Shown: one piece after another, positions 52,016-60,914 of the stretch
Numbering within the stretch: the stretch's first letter is position 1
Layout: every line of letters starts with the position of its first letter
NCBI GenBank assembly: GCA_963778465.1
Contig: CAVZUK010000002.1
Coordinates: 186,001-250,000, forward strand
Direction: 5' to 3'
Length of the DNA stretch: 64,000 bases
Origin: CAVZBW01 sp963778465
GTDB taxonomy: Bacteria; Actinomycetota; Acidimicrobiia; Acidimicrobiales; RAAP-2
Position numbers and translations under genes: made by a program
The notes under the pieces: model-generated
What the model was told of the DNA's origin: nothing
Databases searched by the model: none
What the model saw: the letters and a program-made list of their open reading frames with translations, nothing else

Positions 52016-52417
52016 CGTCGCGCACAACGAAATCCCACGGACCGGTCGGGTACTTGACCTCGAACGTGGTCGCGACCGGCTCGAGCTCGGCGTCGTCGGT
52101 CACCTGCTCGGCCTGGCCTTCGAGCACGACGTCAAGCGCTCCCTCGGCGAGGCCGCTGCGCTCGGTCGTCAGCACGCACGACGGGTTCTCGGCCAGATTC
52201 CTCGCCTTGCGCTCCTCTGGTCCGGTAGCGAGCCAGAGCGCCTCCTCGTGCCAGACAGCGATCAGCGGCGTGACGTGCGGCCGGCCGTCGGGACGGACGG
52301 TGGATAGTCAGAAGGTGTCCGCGGCACGTAACTGCTCAAGTCCGAGGCCCACGGCGTCGGCGTCGAGTCCGGCTCGCTGAACCCATGGATCTCCGCTGTC
52401 ACGTCCTCCGCTGCCAT
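51981..52417 (-). pseudogene. broken PPOX (pyridoxamine 5'-phosphate oxidase-like) gene
   Basis: Start ATG 52417 follows a good GGAGG site and reads AEIHGFSEPDSTPTPWAS. The frame then shifts by one base near 52350-52375 (GLGLEQLRAADTF in the next frame), and at 52308 a TGA stands where this family has Trp before LSTVRPDGRPHVTPLIAVW. The remaining domain is still readable (ERKARNLAENPSCVLTTERS, PTGPWDFVVRDG) and ends abruptly at the VOC fragment junction near 51990-52010. A flavin-binding-barrel protein, clearly dead. Confidence 0.7.
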
Positions 52418-52728
52418 CCCATTTCCTCCCTGTCCGGATCGCCACAACCGGTGGCGAACTGCCAGTGACATCGCCGACCTTACCGAGACGGCTTGAACGT
52501 CTTCCTCGTCGGGGCCGTGCTCGCCGAACAACGCGACGCCTGGGCCACCCAGCGCCACGACGTCCCGAAACCTCCACGGCCAAACTCCGCCCTCAGCGCG
52601 ATACTCAACCCCAAGGCGCAGAGCTGCCCGCTCCGCCTGAACACCGAGGGTCACAGCTCGAAGGCCACCACTCGAATGGGGGCGCCACCCGGGCTGGTTA
52701 TCCCCTGAGAAGGAATGACACAGGTTCC
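52418..52728. other. stretch with a possible transposase remnant
   Basis: No intact gene. A plus-strand frame at about 52493-52580 reads NVFLVGAVLAEQRDAWATQR, which resembles the C-terminal part of IS256-type transposases (VGA-L-EQ-D-W pattern), suggesting an old element end. Low confidence. Confidence 0.35.
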
Positions 52729-53256
52729 GTGAATGGCGAAACACATCCGGGTGAGATTCGGATCGCCTCGCCTGAGGAGTTCTCGGCTCTGCGTCAGATC
52801 GAAAACGACGCGGACGAGATGTTCGCTTCGGTGGGTATCGGGCCTTTCAACGAGGTACCAGAAGACGACCATCTCGACATTGCCGAGGTGGTCCTGGCCT
52901 ACGGCACACCGGCGGTCGGGTTCGCCTGCGTGGAGGTGGTCGACGGTCTCGCTCATCTGTGGCAGCTGTCCGTCCTCCCGGATCATGGCCGGCGAGGGAT
53001 TGGATCAGCGCTGCTCCAGGCCGTCTGCGACTGGGCGGCGGACAACCGGTATCCGGCGGTGACCCTCACGACCTTCCGCGACGTCGCCTGGAACGGACCG
53101 TTCTACGCCCGCCACGGTTTCCGAACGCTCGAAGACCTCTCTCCGGGGCTGGGCGCTATTCGTACCCACGAACAGACAATCGGAGACGACAGCTACGGTC
53201 CCCGTGTCGCCATGCGAAAGGACCTGGACGATCCCGCCCGGGGGCGGCCGGGATAG
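52729..53256 (+). CDS. GNAT-family N-acetyltransferase
   Basis: A 175-aa acetyltransferase. The acetyl-CoA pyrophosphate loop is LSVLPDHGRRGIGSALLQAVCDWA (Q/RxxGxG/A type), preceded by GFACVEVVDGLAHLWQ and followed by AVTLTTFRDVAWNGPFYARHGFRTL, the usual C-terminal strand-helix. GTG 52729 is the best start in frame, with a GAGAAGGA site rather far upstream. The substrate is unknown. Confidence 0.85.
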   Translation: MNGETHPGEIRIASPEEFSALRQIENDADEMFASVGIGPFNEVPEDDHLDIAEVVLAYGTPAVGFACVEVVDGLAHLWQLSVLPDHGRRGIGSALLQAVCDWAADNRYPAVTLTTFRDVAWNGPFYARHGFRTLEDLSPGLGAIRTHEQTIGDDSYGPRVAMRKDLDDPARGRPG

Positions 53257-53441
53257 CTCTTGCCATGCGGATCGCCGCCCACGCTGCCGTTGAGCAGCGG
53301 GTTCATGGCTCGGAGGTGCCGGCCCAGCTGGAAAGTCTTTGAAAGAATCCGGGCGGGCGTGTCGGATTGGGGCAGGAGCGTTCGTAGTAGGGGTGAGCGA
53401 CCGCCCACGAGGGCGCCCCACACCACAGGAGACGATTCCGA

Positions 53442-53792
53442 ATGCAGTACCTGGTTTCCGTGATCGACGACAAGACTCTCCGAACCGACACCGAGCTCGA
53501 GACCGGCACCGCCGCCCAGGACGAGATGGCTGCCATCGACGTGTTCAACGAGCGGCTACAGGCCGAGGGCTACTGGGTCTTCGCCGGCGGGCTCGCGGCA
53601 CCTGGCGCGGCCACCGTCATCGACAACCGAAGCGGGGAGGTGATCTTCACCGACGGTCCCTTCGTGGAGTCGAAGGAGTTCCTCGCCGGCTTCTGGATCA
53701 TCGAGGCCGCCGACCTCGATGTGGCGCTCGAGCTCGCCGCCGAGGGGTCGAAGGCCTGCAACCGGAAGGTCGAGGTGCGCCCCCTCCGGTGA
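53442..53792 (+). CDS. YCII/DGPF-domain protein, module 2
   Basis: A 116-aa protein with the family mark VIFTDGPFVESKEFLAGFWI and N-terminus MQYLVSVIDD. It overlaps the following sigma-factor start by 4 nt (GTGA). It is a diverged paralogue of the 50086 gene, in the same arrangement with a sigma factor. Confidence 0.9.
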   Translation: MQYLVSVIDDKTLRTDTELETGTAAQDEMAAIDVFNERLQAEGYWVFAGGLAAPGAATVIDNRSGEVIFTDGPFVESKEFLAGFWIIEAADLDVALELAAEGSKACNRKVEVRPLR

Positions 53793-55087
53793 GCGTGCTC
53801 GACGTCCGGGAGGCGATCACCGAGGTCCACGATAACGAGTGGGCGCGGGTGGTCGCGACGCTGGCCAGGCGCTTCGGTGATCTCGACCTCGCAGAAGAGG
53901 CGGCTGCCGAGGCGTTCGCGACCGCCGTCGCGCGGTGGCCGGCCGACGGCGTACCCCCCAACCCGGGTGCCTGGCTGACCACGACCGCCAACCGCAAAGC
54001 CATCGACCGGATCCGGCGCGAGCGCAAGCGCCATGACAAGCAGACGCAGAGTCGGATGGTGGACGACCACCTGAGAGGCGATGACCCGCCCGAGCCGCGA
54101 GATGCCCTCGGTGGCATCGACGACGAGCGGCTGCGACTGATCTTCACCTGCTGCCACCCGGCGCTGTCGATGGAGACCCGGGTGGCGCTCACGCTTCGCA
54201 TGGTCGCCGGAATGACCGTGCCCGAGATTGCCCGCGCCTTCCTCGTCCCCGAGAACACCATGGGCCGGCGGATCACGCGCGCGAAGGCCAAGATCAAGGC
54301 GGCTCGCATCCCGTACCGGGTGCCGTCCGCGCCGGATCTCCCGCCACGCGTCTCTGGCGTCCTCGCCGTCCTCTTCCTCGTCTTCAACGAGGGCTACCTG
54401 GCGACGGGCCCCGATACCGATCCCGTGCGGAGTGACCTCACCGCCGAAGCGATCCGGCTCGCCCGCATGATCCGCACGCTCATGCCGCAAGACGGAGAGG
54501 TGGCCGGGCTGCTGGCGCTGATGCTCCTTACCGAGGCGCGCCGCACCGCCCGAATCTCGTCCAGCGGCGAACTGGTGCCTCTCCACGAGCAGGACCGTGA
54601 CGCCTGGAATGTCGAGCTGATCGCCGAGGGTCACCGACTGGTCCGCGAGCGCCTGGCTGCTGCCAGAGCCGGCGTTGTTCCAGGTCGCTACCAGATCCTC
54701 GCCGCGATCAACTCGGTGCACACCTCCGCCCGCCAGGCCGGCGACACCGACTGGTCGCAGGTCGTCGCACTCTACGACCAGCTGGTCCGCATCGATCCCT
54801 CACCGATCGTCGCCCTCAACCGGGCCATCGCGGTTGCCGAGCTCGATGGCCCGGAGGTGGCGATGGTGGCCGTCGACCGTCTCGAGGACCCGCTGGCCGG
54901 CTATCACGCCTACCACACGACCCGCGCCGACCTCCTGCGCAGGCTGGGCCTCAGCCAGCAATCGCGCGAGGCGTACGCGAAAGCGATCGAATTGGCTGGC
55001 AATACCGCCGAAACCGCCTACCTCACACGGCGACGCGACCAAACGCCGGGGCAGACGATGAGTTCCGGACCTGGCGAACGTCGGTAA
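53789..55087 (+). CDS. ECF42-type RNA polymerase sigma factor, full length
   Basis: A 432-aa sigma factor. Region 2 is DLAEEAAAEAFATAVARW with NPGAWLTTTANRKAIDRIRR. Region 4 is RVALTLRMVAGMTVPEIARAF with NTMGRRITRAKAKI. After that comes the long C-terminal extension with TPR-like helices, including VFNEGYLATGPD, LHEQDRDAWN and DPSPIVALNRAIAVAEL, the usual ECF42 features. It probably directs transcription of its own YCII gene and perhaps of the SRPBCC gene behind it. Confidence 0.93.
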   Translation: MSVLDVREAITEVHDNEWARVVATLARRFGDLDLAEEAAAEAFATAVARWPADGVPPNPGAWLTTTANRKAIDRIRRERKRHDKQTQSRMVDDHLRGDDPPEPRDALGGIDDERLRLIFTCCHPALSMETRVALTLRMVAGMTVPEIARAFLVPENTMGRRITRAKAKIKAARIPYRVPSAPDLPPRVSGVLAVLFLVFNEGYLATGPDTDPVRSDLTAEAIRLARMIRTLMPQDGEVAGLLALMLLTEARRTARISSSGELVPLHEQDRDAWNVELIAEGHRLVRERLAAARAGVVPGRYQILAAINSVHTSARQAGDTDWSQVVALYDQLVRIDPSPIVALNRAIAVAELDGPEVAMVAVDRLEDPLAGYHAYHTTRADLLRRLGLSQQSREAYAKAIELAGNTAETAYLTRRRDQTPGQTMSSGPGERR

Positions 55088-55121
55088 TGGTGAAAGAACG
55101 AGCTCACGAGGAGGTGGCCAG

Positions 55122-55595
55122 ATGGCCGACGAAAGTGTCAGCGCAACCCGGCTCATCGACGCCCCGGCGGAGGCCATCTTCGCCGTCCTTGCCGAGCCGG
55201 CAAGTCACGCCGCCATCGATGGCACGGGGTGGGTCCGCGAAGCTCTCGACAGCGAGCCGTTGAGCGCCCCCGGCCAGGTTTTCCGGATGGCCATGTACCA
55301 CCCGGGCCACCCAGAGGGGAACTACGAGGTTGCCAACCGGGTCCAGGTGTTCGAACCCCCGAGCACCATCTCCTGGGAGCCGGGGTCCGAAGCCGGCGAC
55401 GGCACCCTGAGCTTCGGAGGCTGGACTTGGAGCTACGACCTCACGCCGGCTGGACCCTCGAGCACCACCGTCAGGCTCTCCTATGACTGGTCGGCGGTCC
55501 CGGACGCCATCCGGGAGCACATCGGATTTCCGCCGTTCCCTGCTGAGCATCTGGACAACTCGCTCGCCCATCTCTCCGAGCTGGTGACCCCCTGA
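55122..55595 (+). CDS. SRPBCC-family protein
   Basis: A 157-aa START-like fold: SATRLIDAPAEAIFAVLAEP at the start, middle strands NYEVANRVQVFEPPSTISWE and GGWTWSYDLTPAGPSSTTVRLSYDW, and a C-terminal helix (AEHLDNSLAHLSELV). It begins 34 bp after the ECF42 gene on the same strand, with a GAGGAGG ribosome site, and probably belongs to the same regulon. Ligand unknown. Confidence 0.85.
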   Translation: MADESVSATRLIDAPAEAIFAVLAEPASHAAIDGTGWVREALDSEPLSAPGQVFRMAMYHPGHPEGNYEVANRVQVFEPPSTISWEPGSEAGDGTLSFGGWTWSYDLTPAGPSSTTVRLSYDWSAVPDAIREHIGFPPFPAEHLDNSLAHLSELVTP

Positions 55596-55656
55596 ACTGT
55601 CCCCAGGCCGAAGCCGCGACACCCAGCTGAGGCGCCCAGCCGCACGCCGGCCTCGG

Positions 55657-56616
55657 CTACAAGCGGGAGACGAGCTCTGCCACGATCTCGGCCGCCGGTT
55701 GTGGCTGTCTGGCGAGCGCAACGCTTTGTCCTGCCCACAGTGAGAGCGCTTCGACATCACCGGTGGTACCGACCATTGGCGCTGCGGTCTCGTAGCGGAG
55801 TATCGACTCGCCGGACGCAAAGTGCGCGATGACCTCGCCCTCTCCCGGTCGACTCCCCAGTGGCGGCCGCCCCGCGGCCTCCCATGCCCTGGCGGTCGAG
55901 TTGCGGAGGACCCGGTGGGGTGCATCCGGCCATCCGACCTCGAACAGGTTGGGGTACCACTGCGCATCGGTCTCGGCGGCGTCCATCAGAAGACGGAGGT
56001 ACTCCTCGTGAATGGGCATCTCCTGGGCAAGCAGGAACCGGGTACCGAGCCACGCCGCCTGAGCCCCCAGCGCGAACACGGCGGCCACCCCGCGAGCGTC
56101 CCCGATCCCACCGGCCGCGATCACCGGCACCGGTGCCACCGCGTCGACGACGGCGGGCACCAAGGGAAGCGTCGCGACTCGACTCCAGACGTGGCCGCCA
56201 GCTTCCCAACCCTGTGCCACGACGACATCGACTCCGCTGGCGACCGCCCGCCGAGCTTCTTCGGCGCTGCCGACCGTGTGCAGGAGGACCGCGCCGGCGT
56301 CGTGCACCTGCTCGACGTAGTCGGCGGGGTCTCCCCACATCAGCGACACGATCCGCAATCCTGCGTCCAGGGCCTCGTCGAGTCGACGGTGCTGATCGGA
56401 GTTGAGAATCAGGTTGCCACCGAACGGACGATCGGTGAGCGATGCCGTCTCACGAACGGCGTCTCCGGCGGGAGTGGACCACGTCAGCGCCAGCATCCCG
56501 AGAGCGCCGGCATCGGAGACCGCAGCCGCCAGCTCGGCCACCTCCGACATCGGCGCCTGGACGATCGGCTGTTCGATTCCGAGCAGATCGCAGACCGGCG
56601 TTCGCACCAAGACCAC
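55657..56616 (-). CDS. nitronate monooxygenase (2-nitropropane dioxygenase-like)
   Basis: A 319-aa FMN-dependent TIM-barrel enzyme that oxidises alkyl nitronates. Key stretches are IEQPIVQAPMSEVAELAAAVSDAGALGML at the start, VVVAQGWEAGGHV (phosphate/FMN-site with active His), PVIAAGGIGDARGVAAVFALGAQAAWLGTRFL (FMN phosphate loop). GTG 56616 gives the full barrel. The peroxiredoxin gene lies 85 bp upstream on the same strand. Confidence 0.9.
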   Translation of the reverse strand: MVLVRTPVCDLLGIEQPIVQAPMSEVAELAAAVSDAGALGMLALTWSTPAGDAVRETASLTDRPFGGNLILNSDQHRRLDEALDAGLRIVSLMWGDPADYVEQVHDAGAVLLHTVGSAEEARRAVASGVDVVVAQGWEAGGHVWSRVATLPLVPAVVDAVAPVPVIAAGGIGDARGVAAVFALGAQAAWLGTRFLLAQEMPIHEEYLRLLMDAAETDAQWYPNLFEVGWPDAPHRVLRNSTARAWEAAGRPPLGSRPGEGEVIAHFASGESILRYETAAPMVGTTGDVEALSLWAGQSVALARQPQPAAEIVAELVSRL

Positions 56617-56701
56617 CCACCCCTTCGCTCCGGCTTCGCGGCGCCTGCAAGCTGCCTCGACGTGTACCCGTCTCGACAGGGCGGGCAGGGCCGAACACCA
56701 C

Positions 56702-57304
56702 CTAGGACTGATAGGACGTCGGCATCGACTCGGGAGCGCGCCTGTTCCATCCGTGGAAGTTCGTGTAGTCGCTCGCTTCCCAGGCCTCGTGCAGCCCAGG
56801 CTTGCTCAGGTCCCAGTCGGGGCGGATCTCGCTCGTCGCAGCGCGCAGGTCGTGCCAGAGGTCGTAGAAAGAGGGCCGTCCCCAGAACCAATACCCGTTG
56901 TAGACGCTGTGAACGACCAGTCCCGGCTTGAGCACCAGCGTGTGGGGGATCATCGGATCGTGCTCGGGGTCGGTGTATTCCTGGATCTCGAGATCCTTCT
57001 GGACTGTCCGAGCGGGATCGGAGAGAAAGGTCCACTGGGCGCCGACCGAGGCACGGAACTCCTGTGTCGTGTGATGGTCGTCGGTCGAGATCGTGACGAT
57101 CTGGGTGTAGCCGACGGCGACCTTCGGATAGTTCGCCGCGAGCTCCAGGTGCTGTTGATGCTCCTTGGGGCAGTAATTTCCCCGGGCCAGCGTGAGGACC
57201 AGCGGGTCGTCGCCCTGGAGCTCGCTCAGCTTGCGGACCGTGTTGGTGTGATCCGGTAGGGAGTAGTCGGGGAAGGTCCCGCCGGGCCTGATGTCGGATC
57301 GCAT
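56702..57304 (-). CDS. peroxiredoxin-like (AhpC/TSA) protein
   Basis: A 200-aa thioredoxin-fold protein. N-terminal PGGTFPDYSLPDHTNTVRKLSEL, then the strand LVLTLARGNYCPKEHQQH where the single Cys sits in the position of a peroxidatic Cys (the usual PxxxT is replaced by ARGNYC), then VTISTDDHHTTQEFRASVGAQWTFLSDPAR. The C-terminal about 60 residues (WFWGRPSFYDLWHDLRA) are an extension typical of an actinobacterial redoxin subgroup. Probably reduces peroxides; the exact electron donor is unknown. Confidence 0.82.
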   Translation of the reverse strand: MRSDIRPGGTFPDYSLPDHTNTVRKLSELQGDDPLVLTLARGNYCPKEHQQHLELAANYPKVAVGYTQIVTISTDDHHTTQEFRASVGAQWTFLSDPARTVQKDLEIQEYTDPEHDPMIPHTLVLKPGLVVHSVYNGYWFWGRPSFYDLWHDLRAATSEIRPDWDLSKPGLHEAWEASDYTNFHGWNRRAPESMPTSYQS

Positions 57305-57579
57305 GGATCACCGCCTCTCTCGTCGCCGCAAATGCGCAACCTTCGCGGTGGAGTCGAGCCCGCCCGGCCATCGACCGGCGGGGCTTGTCCACCACAACCC
57401 TATTCGTTGCGACTGCCGCCGCCAACGTGCTCAGACGTGGGGTCTGGATTTTGACGATCGGCTGCGACGGGGGCGCGAGGAGGATGGCCATCGCGCTCGC
57501 GGTCTCTGCCGGGTCTCGAGCCGTCGGGTCTTGATCGTGGCCGGCTGGAAGGGTTGCCTCCCGATATCCGGCCGTGCCG

Positions 57580-59205
57580 TCAGGCGAGCGGAGCGACCGG
57601 TTCCGACGAAGTCGTGGCCCCCATGCGAACGAAGGGTCCGAACGCAGCTCCGACGAGTGCCGCTATGCCGGCCACCAGCATGGTGACGCGTAAGCCGCTC
57701 ATGAACGCCGCGTGGCTCCCAGCGGTGACGGCGCTCGCCAGGTGAGCGGACGCGCCGTGTGGGACGGGCGCCAGGCCCTGTGATACCTCCGCAGATGACC
57801 GAGCCACGGTGTGGGCGACATCGGGAGGTACTCCGGCACCGATGAGGTGGCCCACCAACCCGCTCGTCACGACGGCGGCGAGAATCGAGCCGCACACGGC
57901 GGTGCCGAGAACCCCACCCAGCTGGATTGCGGTCGTCTGGATGCCGCCTGCGACGCCTGCCTCGTCGACGGGGACGTTTCCGACGATGGCGTCGGTCGCC
58001 GCGGTGACCACGAGGCCGATGCCGAGGCCGATGAGAATGAAGGGCGGCCAGAGATGGATGTAGCTCGAGTCGACCTGCAGTGTGGACAGGCTCAAGAGCG
58101 CCACGGCGGTGGCCAGGAGTCCACCGGTGATGGGCACCGAGGGGCCGAATCGTTCAGTGAGGCGCGCCCCCAGGTTGCCGGAGATGGAAAAGGCAACGGT
58201 CAGAGGGAGCAGGCGGACGCCGGCCTCCACCGGGCTGTAGCCGTGCACGCTCTGGAGGTAGAGCCCGACGAAGAAGAGCACGCCCAAGAGGGCGAAGAAG
58301 TCGAGGAGCACGATCGCCGTGCTCAAGGAAACCGAGCGATTGGCGAAGATCGAGAGCGGCACGAGCGGATCCCTCCGAACGTGCTCGATGACGACGAACA
58401 GGACGAGGAGCACCACGCCGAGCGCGATCAGGCCCAGAGTCCTGGGACTTCCCCAGCCCCAGCTCTGGGCGTTGATGAGGGCGTAGACGACGGCGAGCAA
58501 CCCGGACGCCAGGCAGACGACGCCGGGGATGTCGAAGCGGGCGACCTTGCTCTCGCGCGACTCGCTCAGCACCGATACGCCGAGCGCCACGGTGAGGACA
58601 CCTACCGGAACGTTGATGAAGAACACGCTCTGCCAGGAGATGTGCTCCACGAAGAGCCCCCCGACGATGGGACCGGCGGCCGTCGCAGTCGCCGATGCGC
58701 TCACCCAGATGCCCACGGCGCGATTGAGCTGGTCGGGAGGGTACGCCGCACGCATGAGGGCCAGGGTGTTGGGGAGCAACAACCCCGCGAAGGCACCTTG
58801 GATGCCCCGAAAGACGATGACGCCATCGATGGTTCCGGCGAGCCCGATGGCCAGCGACGAGAGCGTGAACCCGCAGACGCCGACAAGGAAGACCCGGCGT
58901 CGACCGAATCGGTCTCCGAGCTTGCCGCCGAGGATCAAGGACACCGCGATGACCAGGAGGTAGGCGTTGGTGATCCATTGCAGATCGGCGAGCGAGGCGT
59001 GGAGGTCTCGCCCGATGTACGGGTTCGCCACCGCGACCACCGACCCGTCGATGCCCACCATGACGACGGCCAGCGACACGACGACGAGGGTGAGCCCCGG
59101 CCTCGTGCGGACCGGGGCCGGAGTGGCGACCTCTGCGGTGACCTCGGTCAACGTGGTTCCTCCCGGCGCTTCGGACAACGCCCGGCTCGTTCGATGGCGG
59201 CTCAT
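57580..59205 (-). CDS. MFS efflux transporter, 14-TM EmrB/QacA type
   Basis: A 541-aa drug exporter with about 14 membrane segments. Motif D1-like VGIDGSVVAVANPYIG in segment 1, motif A GGKLGDRFGRRRVFLVGVC, and motif C-like ATATAAGPIVGGLFVEHISW in segment 5. ATG 59205 was chosen; the short extension upstream (from 59256) lies in the promoter. It is divergent from the TetR gene (about 100 bp), which most likely represses it. Confidence 0.92.
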   Translation of the reverse strand: MSRHRTSRALSEAPGGTTLTEVTAEVATPAPVRTRPGLTLVVVSLAVVMVGIDGSVVAVANPYIGRDLHASLADLQWITNAYLLVIAVSLILGGKLGDRFGRRRVFLVGVCGFTLSSLAIGLAGTIDGVIVFRGIQGAFAGLLLPNTLALMRAAYPPDQLNRAVGIWVSASATATAAGPIVGGLFVEHISWQSVFFINVPVGVLTVALGVSVLSESRESKVARFDIPGVVCLASGLLAVVYALINAQSWGWGSPRTLGLIALGVVLLVLFVVIEHVRRDPLVPLSIFANRSVSLSTAIVLLDFFALLGVLFFVGLYLQSVHGYSPVEAGVRLLPLTVAFSISGNLGARLTERFGPSVPITGGLLATAVALLSLSTLQVDSSYIHLWPPFILIGLGIGLVVTAATDAIVGNVPVDEAGVAGGIQTTAIQLGGVLGTAVCGSILAAVVTSGLVGHLIGAGVPPDVAHTVARSSAEVSQGLAPVPHGASAHLASAVTAGSHAAFMSGLRVTMLVAGIAALVGAAFGPFVRMGATTSSEPVAPLA

Positions 59206-59307
59206 GCCAGAGTGACAGTTTCTGCCGTTGAGGCACAAATCGGCTAGGATGAACACCGCTCGTCAGCACGCCGCGGGAGCGACCTGGCGGGGACGGGGGA
59301 TGGAAGA
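59206..59307. promoter_or_regulatory. MFS / TetR divergent control region
   Basis: A 102-bp gap must contain both promoters and the TetR operator. A short TGCC-N5-GGCA palindrome is the only symmetry I noticed; the assignment is tentative. Confidence 0.4.
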
Positions 59308-59901
59308 GTGAGCGGAAGTCTCACGGCGCGAAACAAGGACCGGACCCGCCGCGAGCTCGCGGAGGCGGCTTCCCGGCTGTTCGCAGAGCGGGGCTACACA
59401 TCGACCACGATCCAGGACATCGTCCAGGCGGTGGACGTCTCCCCACGGACGTTCTTCCGTTACTTCCCGTGCAAAGAGGACGTCGTCATCGCCATTGCCA
59501 GCTTCAGCATGGACGACGTGCTCAGCTACGTGGCCGAGCACGATCCCGACGAGCCGCTCGAGTCGGTCCTCCGAGCGACCTTCACCGAGCTCCTCTCGTC
59601 GGTCCGCGCCGAGCCCGAAGCGGCACGCTCCTTCCAGCGGACTCTGCGGGAGACGCCGACTCTGCGAGGGCGCTGGCTGGAGGAACAGCGCCGAAACCGA
59701 GACCGGCTCGCCGAGGCTTTGGCCCCTTGGTTTCCAGTCGAATCCTCGCCCCTCGCCGCGCACCTCGTGGCCGGCATCGCACTCGTCACGGTGGACGAGG
59801 TGATGGCCCTCTGGGCCGATCAGCCGTCCGAGCCCGATCCGCTCGCCCTACTCAACGAGGCGTTCGACCTGCTTGCGGGCTCGTTGCTCTCGCGGAAGTG
59901 A
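59308..59901 (+). CDS. TetR-family transcriptional regulator
   Basis: A 197-aa repressor. The N-terminal helix-turn-helix is TRRELAEAASRLFAERGYTSTTIQDIVQAVDVSPRTFFRYFPCKEDVV, a textbook TetR motif. The C-terminal helical part (LESVLRATFTELLSSVRAEPEAARSF) would bind the ligand. GTG 59308 fits the fold. It is divergent from the MFS exporter, the usual arrangement for repressor and drug pump. Confidence 0.93.
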   Translation: MSGSLTARNKDRTRRELAEAASRLFAERGYTSTTIQDIVQAVDVSPRTFFRYFPCKEDVVIAIASFSMDDVLSYVAEHDPDEPLESVLRATFTELLSSVRAEPEAARSFQRTLRETPTLRGRWLEEQRRNRDRLAEALAPWFPVESSPLAAHLVAGIALVTVDEVMALWADQPSEPDPLALLNEAFDLLAGSLLSRK

Positions 59902-60052
59902 TCTTTCTCACGATTTGAGTTATCTGAATCAGCTTCGCGACTTCGTGGCACTTGCGCTGGCGAGTGGCTGGCAGTTCAATCTCGACGTCCGAACCTCGAC
60001 GAGGCTCTCTGGTCCTCTTGAGGACGCGTCAACGCGTCGCAGATCAACCTGA

Positions 60053-60262
60053 TCAGGAATCTTCCCGGATGAACTCGGCAACGCCCGCGCGACCGGTGGC
60101 ATCGAGGCTTCTCCCGATGGCGTGGAGCGGCTCATTGAGGCGATCGTCGCGGGGAGGCTCACCGAGCCGATCGCCGCGGCCTTCCCGATCGAGAGGATTC
60201 GCGACGCCGTCGCCCTGCAGGCCGGACGCCACGTCCACGGCAAGATCGTGGTGACGCTGTGA
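60053..60262 (+). pseudogene. C-terminal remnant of a zinc-binding (quinone) oxidoreductase
   Basis: The frame reads GVERLIEAIVAGRLTEPIAA, then FPIERIRDAVALQAGRHVHGKIVVTL and stop. This is the usual end of medium-chain NADP-dependent quinone reductases. Everything before about 60053 is missing (an in-frame stop at 60050 and no cofactor motif upstream). Left over from a deleted gene. Confidence 0.7.
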
Positions 60263-60332
60263 CCGAAGGCGCGACTGGGAGAGGCCTTGAAGTCACTACG
60301 CCGTCGCAGGGTCCTAGCCTGACCGTAGGCCT

Positions 60333-60881
60333 ATGCGCGTTCTCGAATTCGTCATCCTCGGCACCTGGATCGTGTTCTGGATCTACTGGTTGGCCGCGGC
60401 CGGCGGCGTCAAGGCGGGCCGGACCCGATGGGGTCGTTTCGCTGGGAGCCGGGTGGTGCTCCTGCTCGTCGTGCTGCTCCTGGTCCGGGCGAAGGTCTTC
60501 AAGGGCGCGCAGGTCAACCGAGACCCGTGGCTCGGCGCGGTCGGGATCGCCATCCTCTTGTGCGGTCTGGCCCTGGCGATCTGGGCCCGGAGGTACCTCG
60601 GCCGGAACTGGGGGATGCCCATGTCGGAGAAGGTCGACCCCGAGCTCGTGACGACCGGCCCCTACCGAAGGGTCCGTCACCCCATCTACTCGGGGATCCT
60701 CCTCGGCATGGTGGGAACCGCAGTGGCGCTCGGCTGGTACTGGCTGATCGCCGTGGGCGTGCTCGGGGCGTACTTCGTCTACAGCGCCGTCATGGAGGAG
60801 CGCTACATGACCGGTCTCTTTCCCAACTCGTACCCCGCCTACAAGCGCTCGACCAAGATGCTCATCCCGTTCGTCCTCTGA
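60333..60881 (+). CDS. isoprenylcysteine carboxyl methyltransferase-like membrane protein
   Basis: A 182-aa protein with four to five membrane segments (LEFVILGTWIVFWIYWLAAA, VVLLLVVLLLVRA, GIAILLCGLALAIWARRYLG). The C-terminal motif GPYRRVRHPIYSGILLGMVG ... EERYMTGLFPNSYPAYKRSTKMLIP is the SAM-binding/active region of the ICMT/PEMT family. The bacterial members methylate unknown lipids or small molecules. ATG 60333 gives a normal first segment. Confidence 0.85.
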   Translation: MRVLEFVILGTWIVFWIYWLAAAGGVKAGRTRWGRFAGSRVVLLLVVLLLVRAKVFKGAQVNRDPWLGAVGIAILLCGLALAIWARRYLGRNWGMPMSEKVDPELVTTGPYRRVRHPIYSGILLGMVGTAVALGWYWLIAVGVLGAYFVYSAVMEERYMTGLFPNSYPAYKRSTKMLIPFVL

Positions 60882-60914
60882 GGGTCGTCGCCCACTGACC
60901 CGTAAGTTGGTGCC

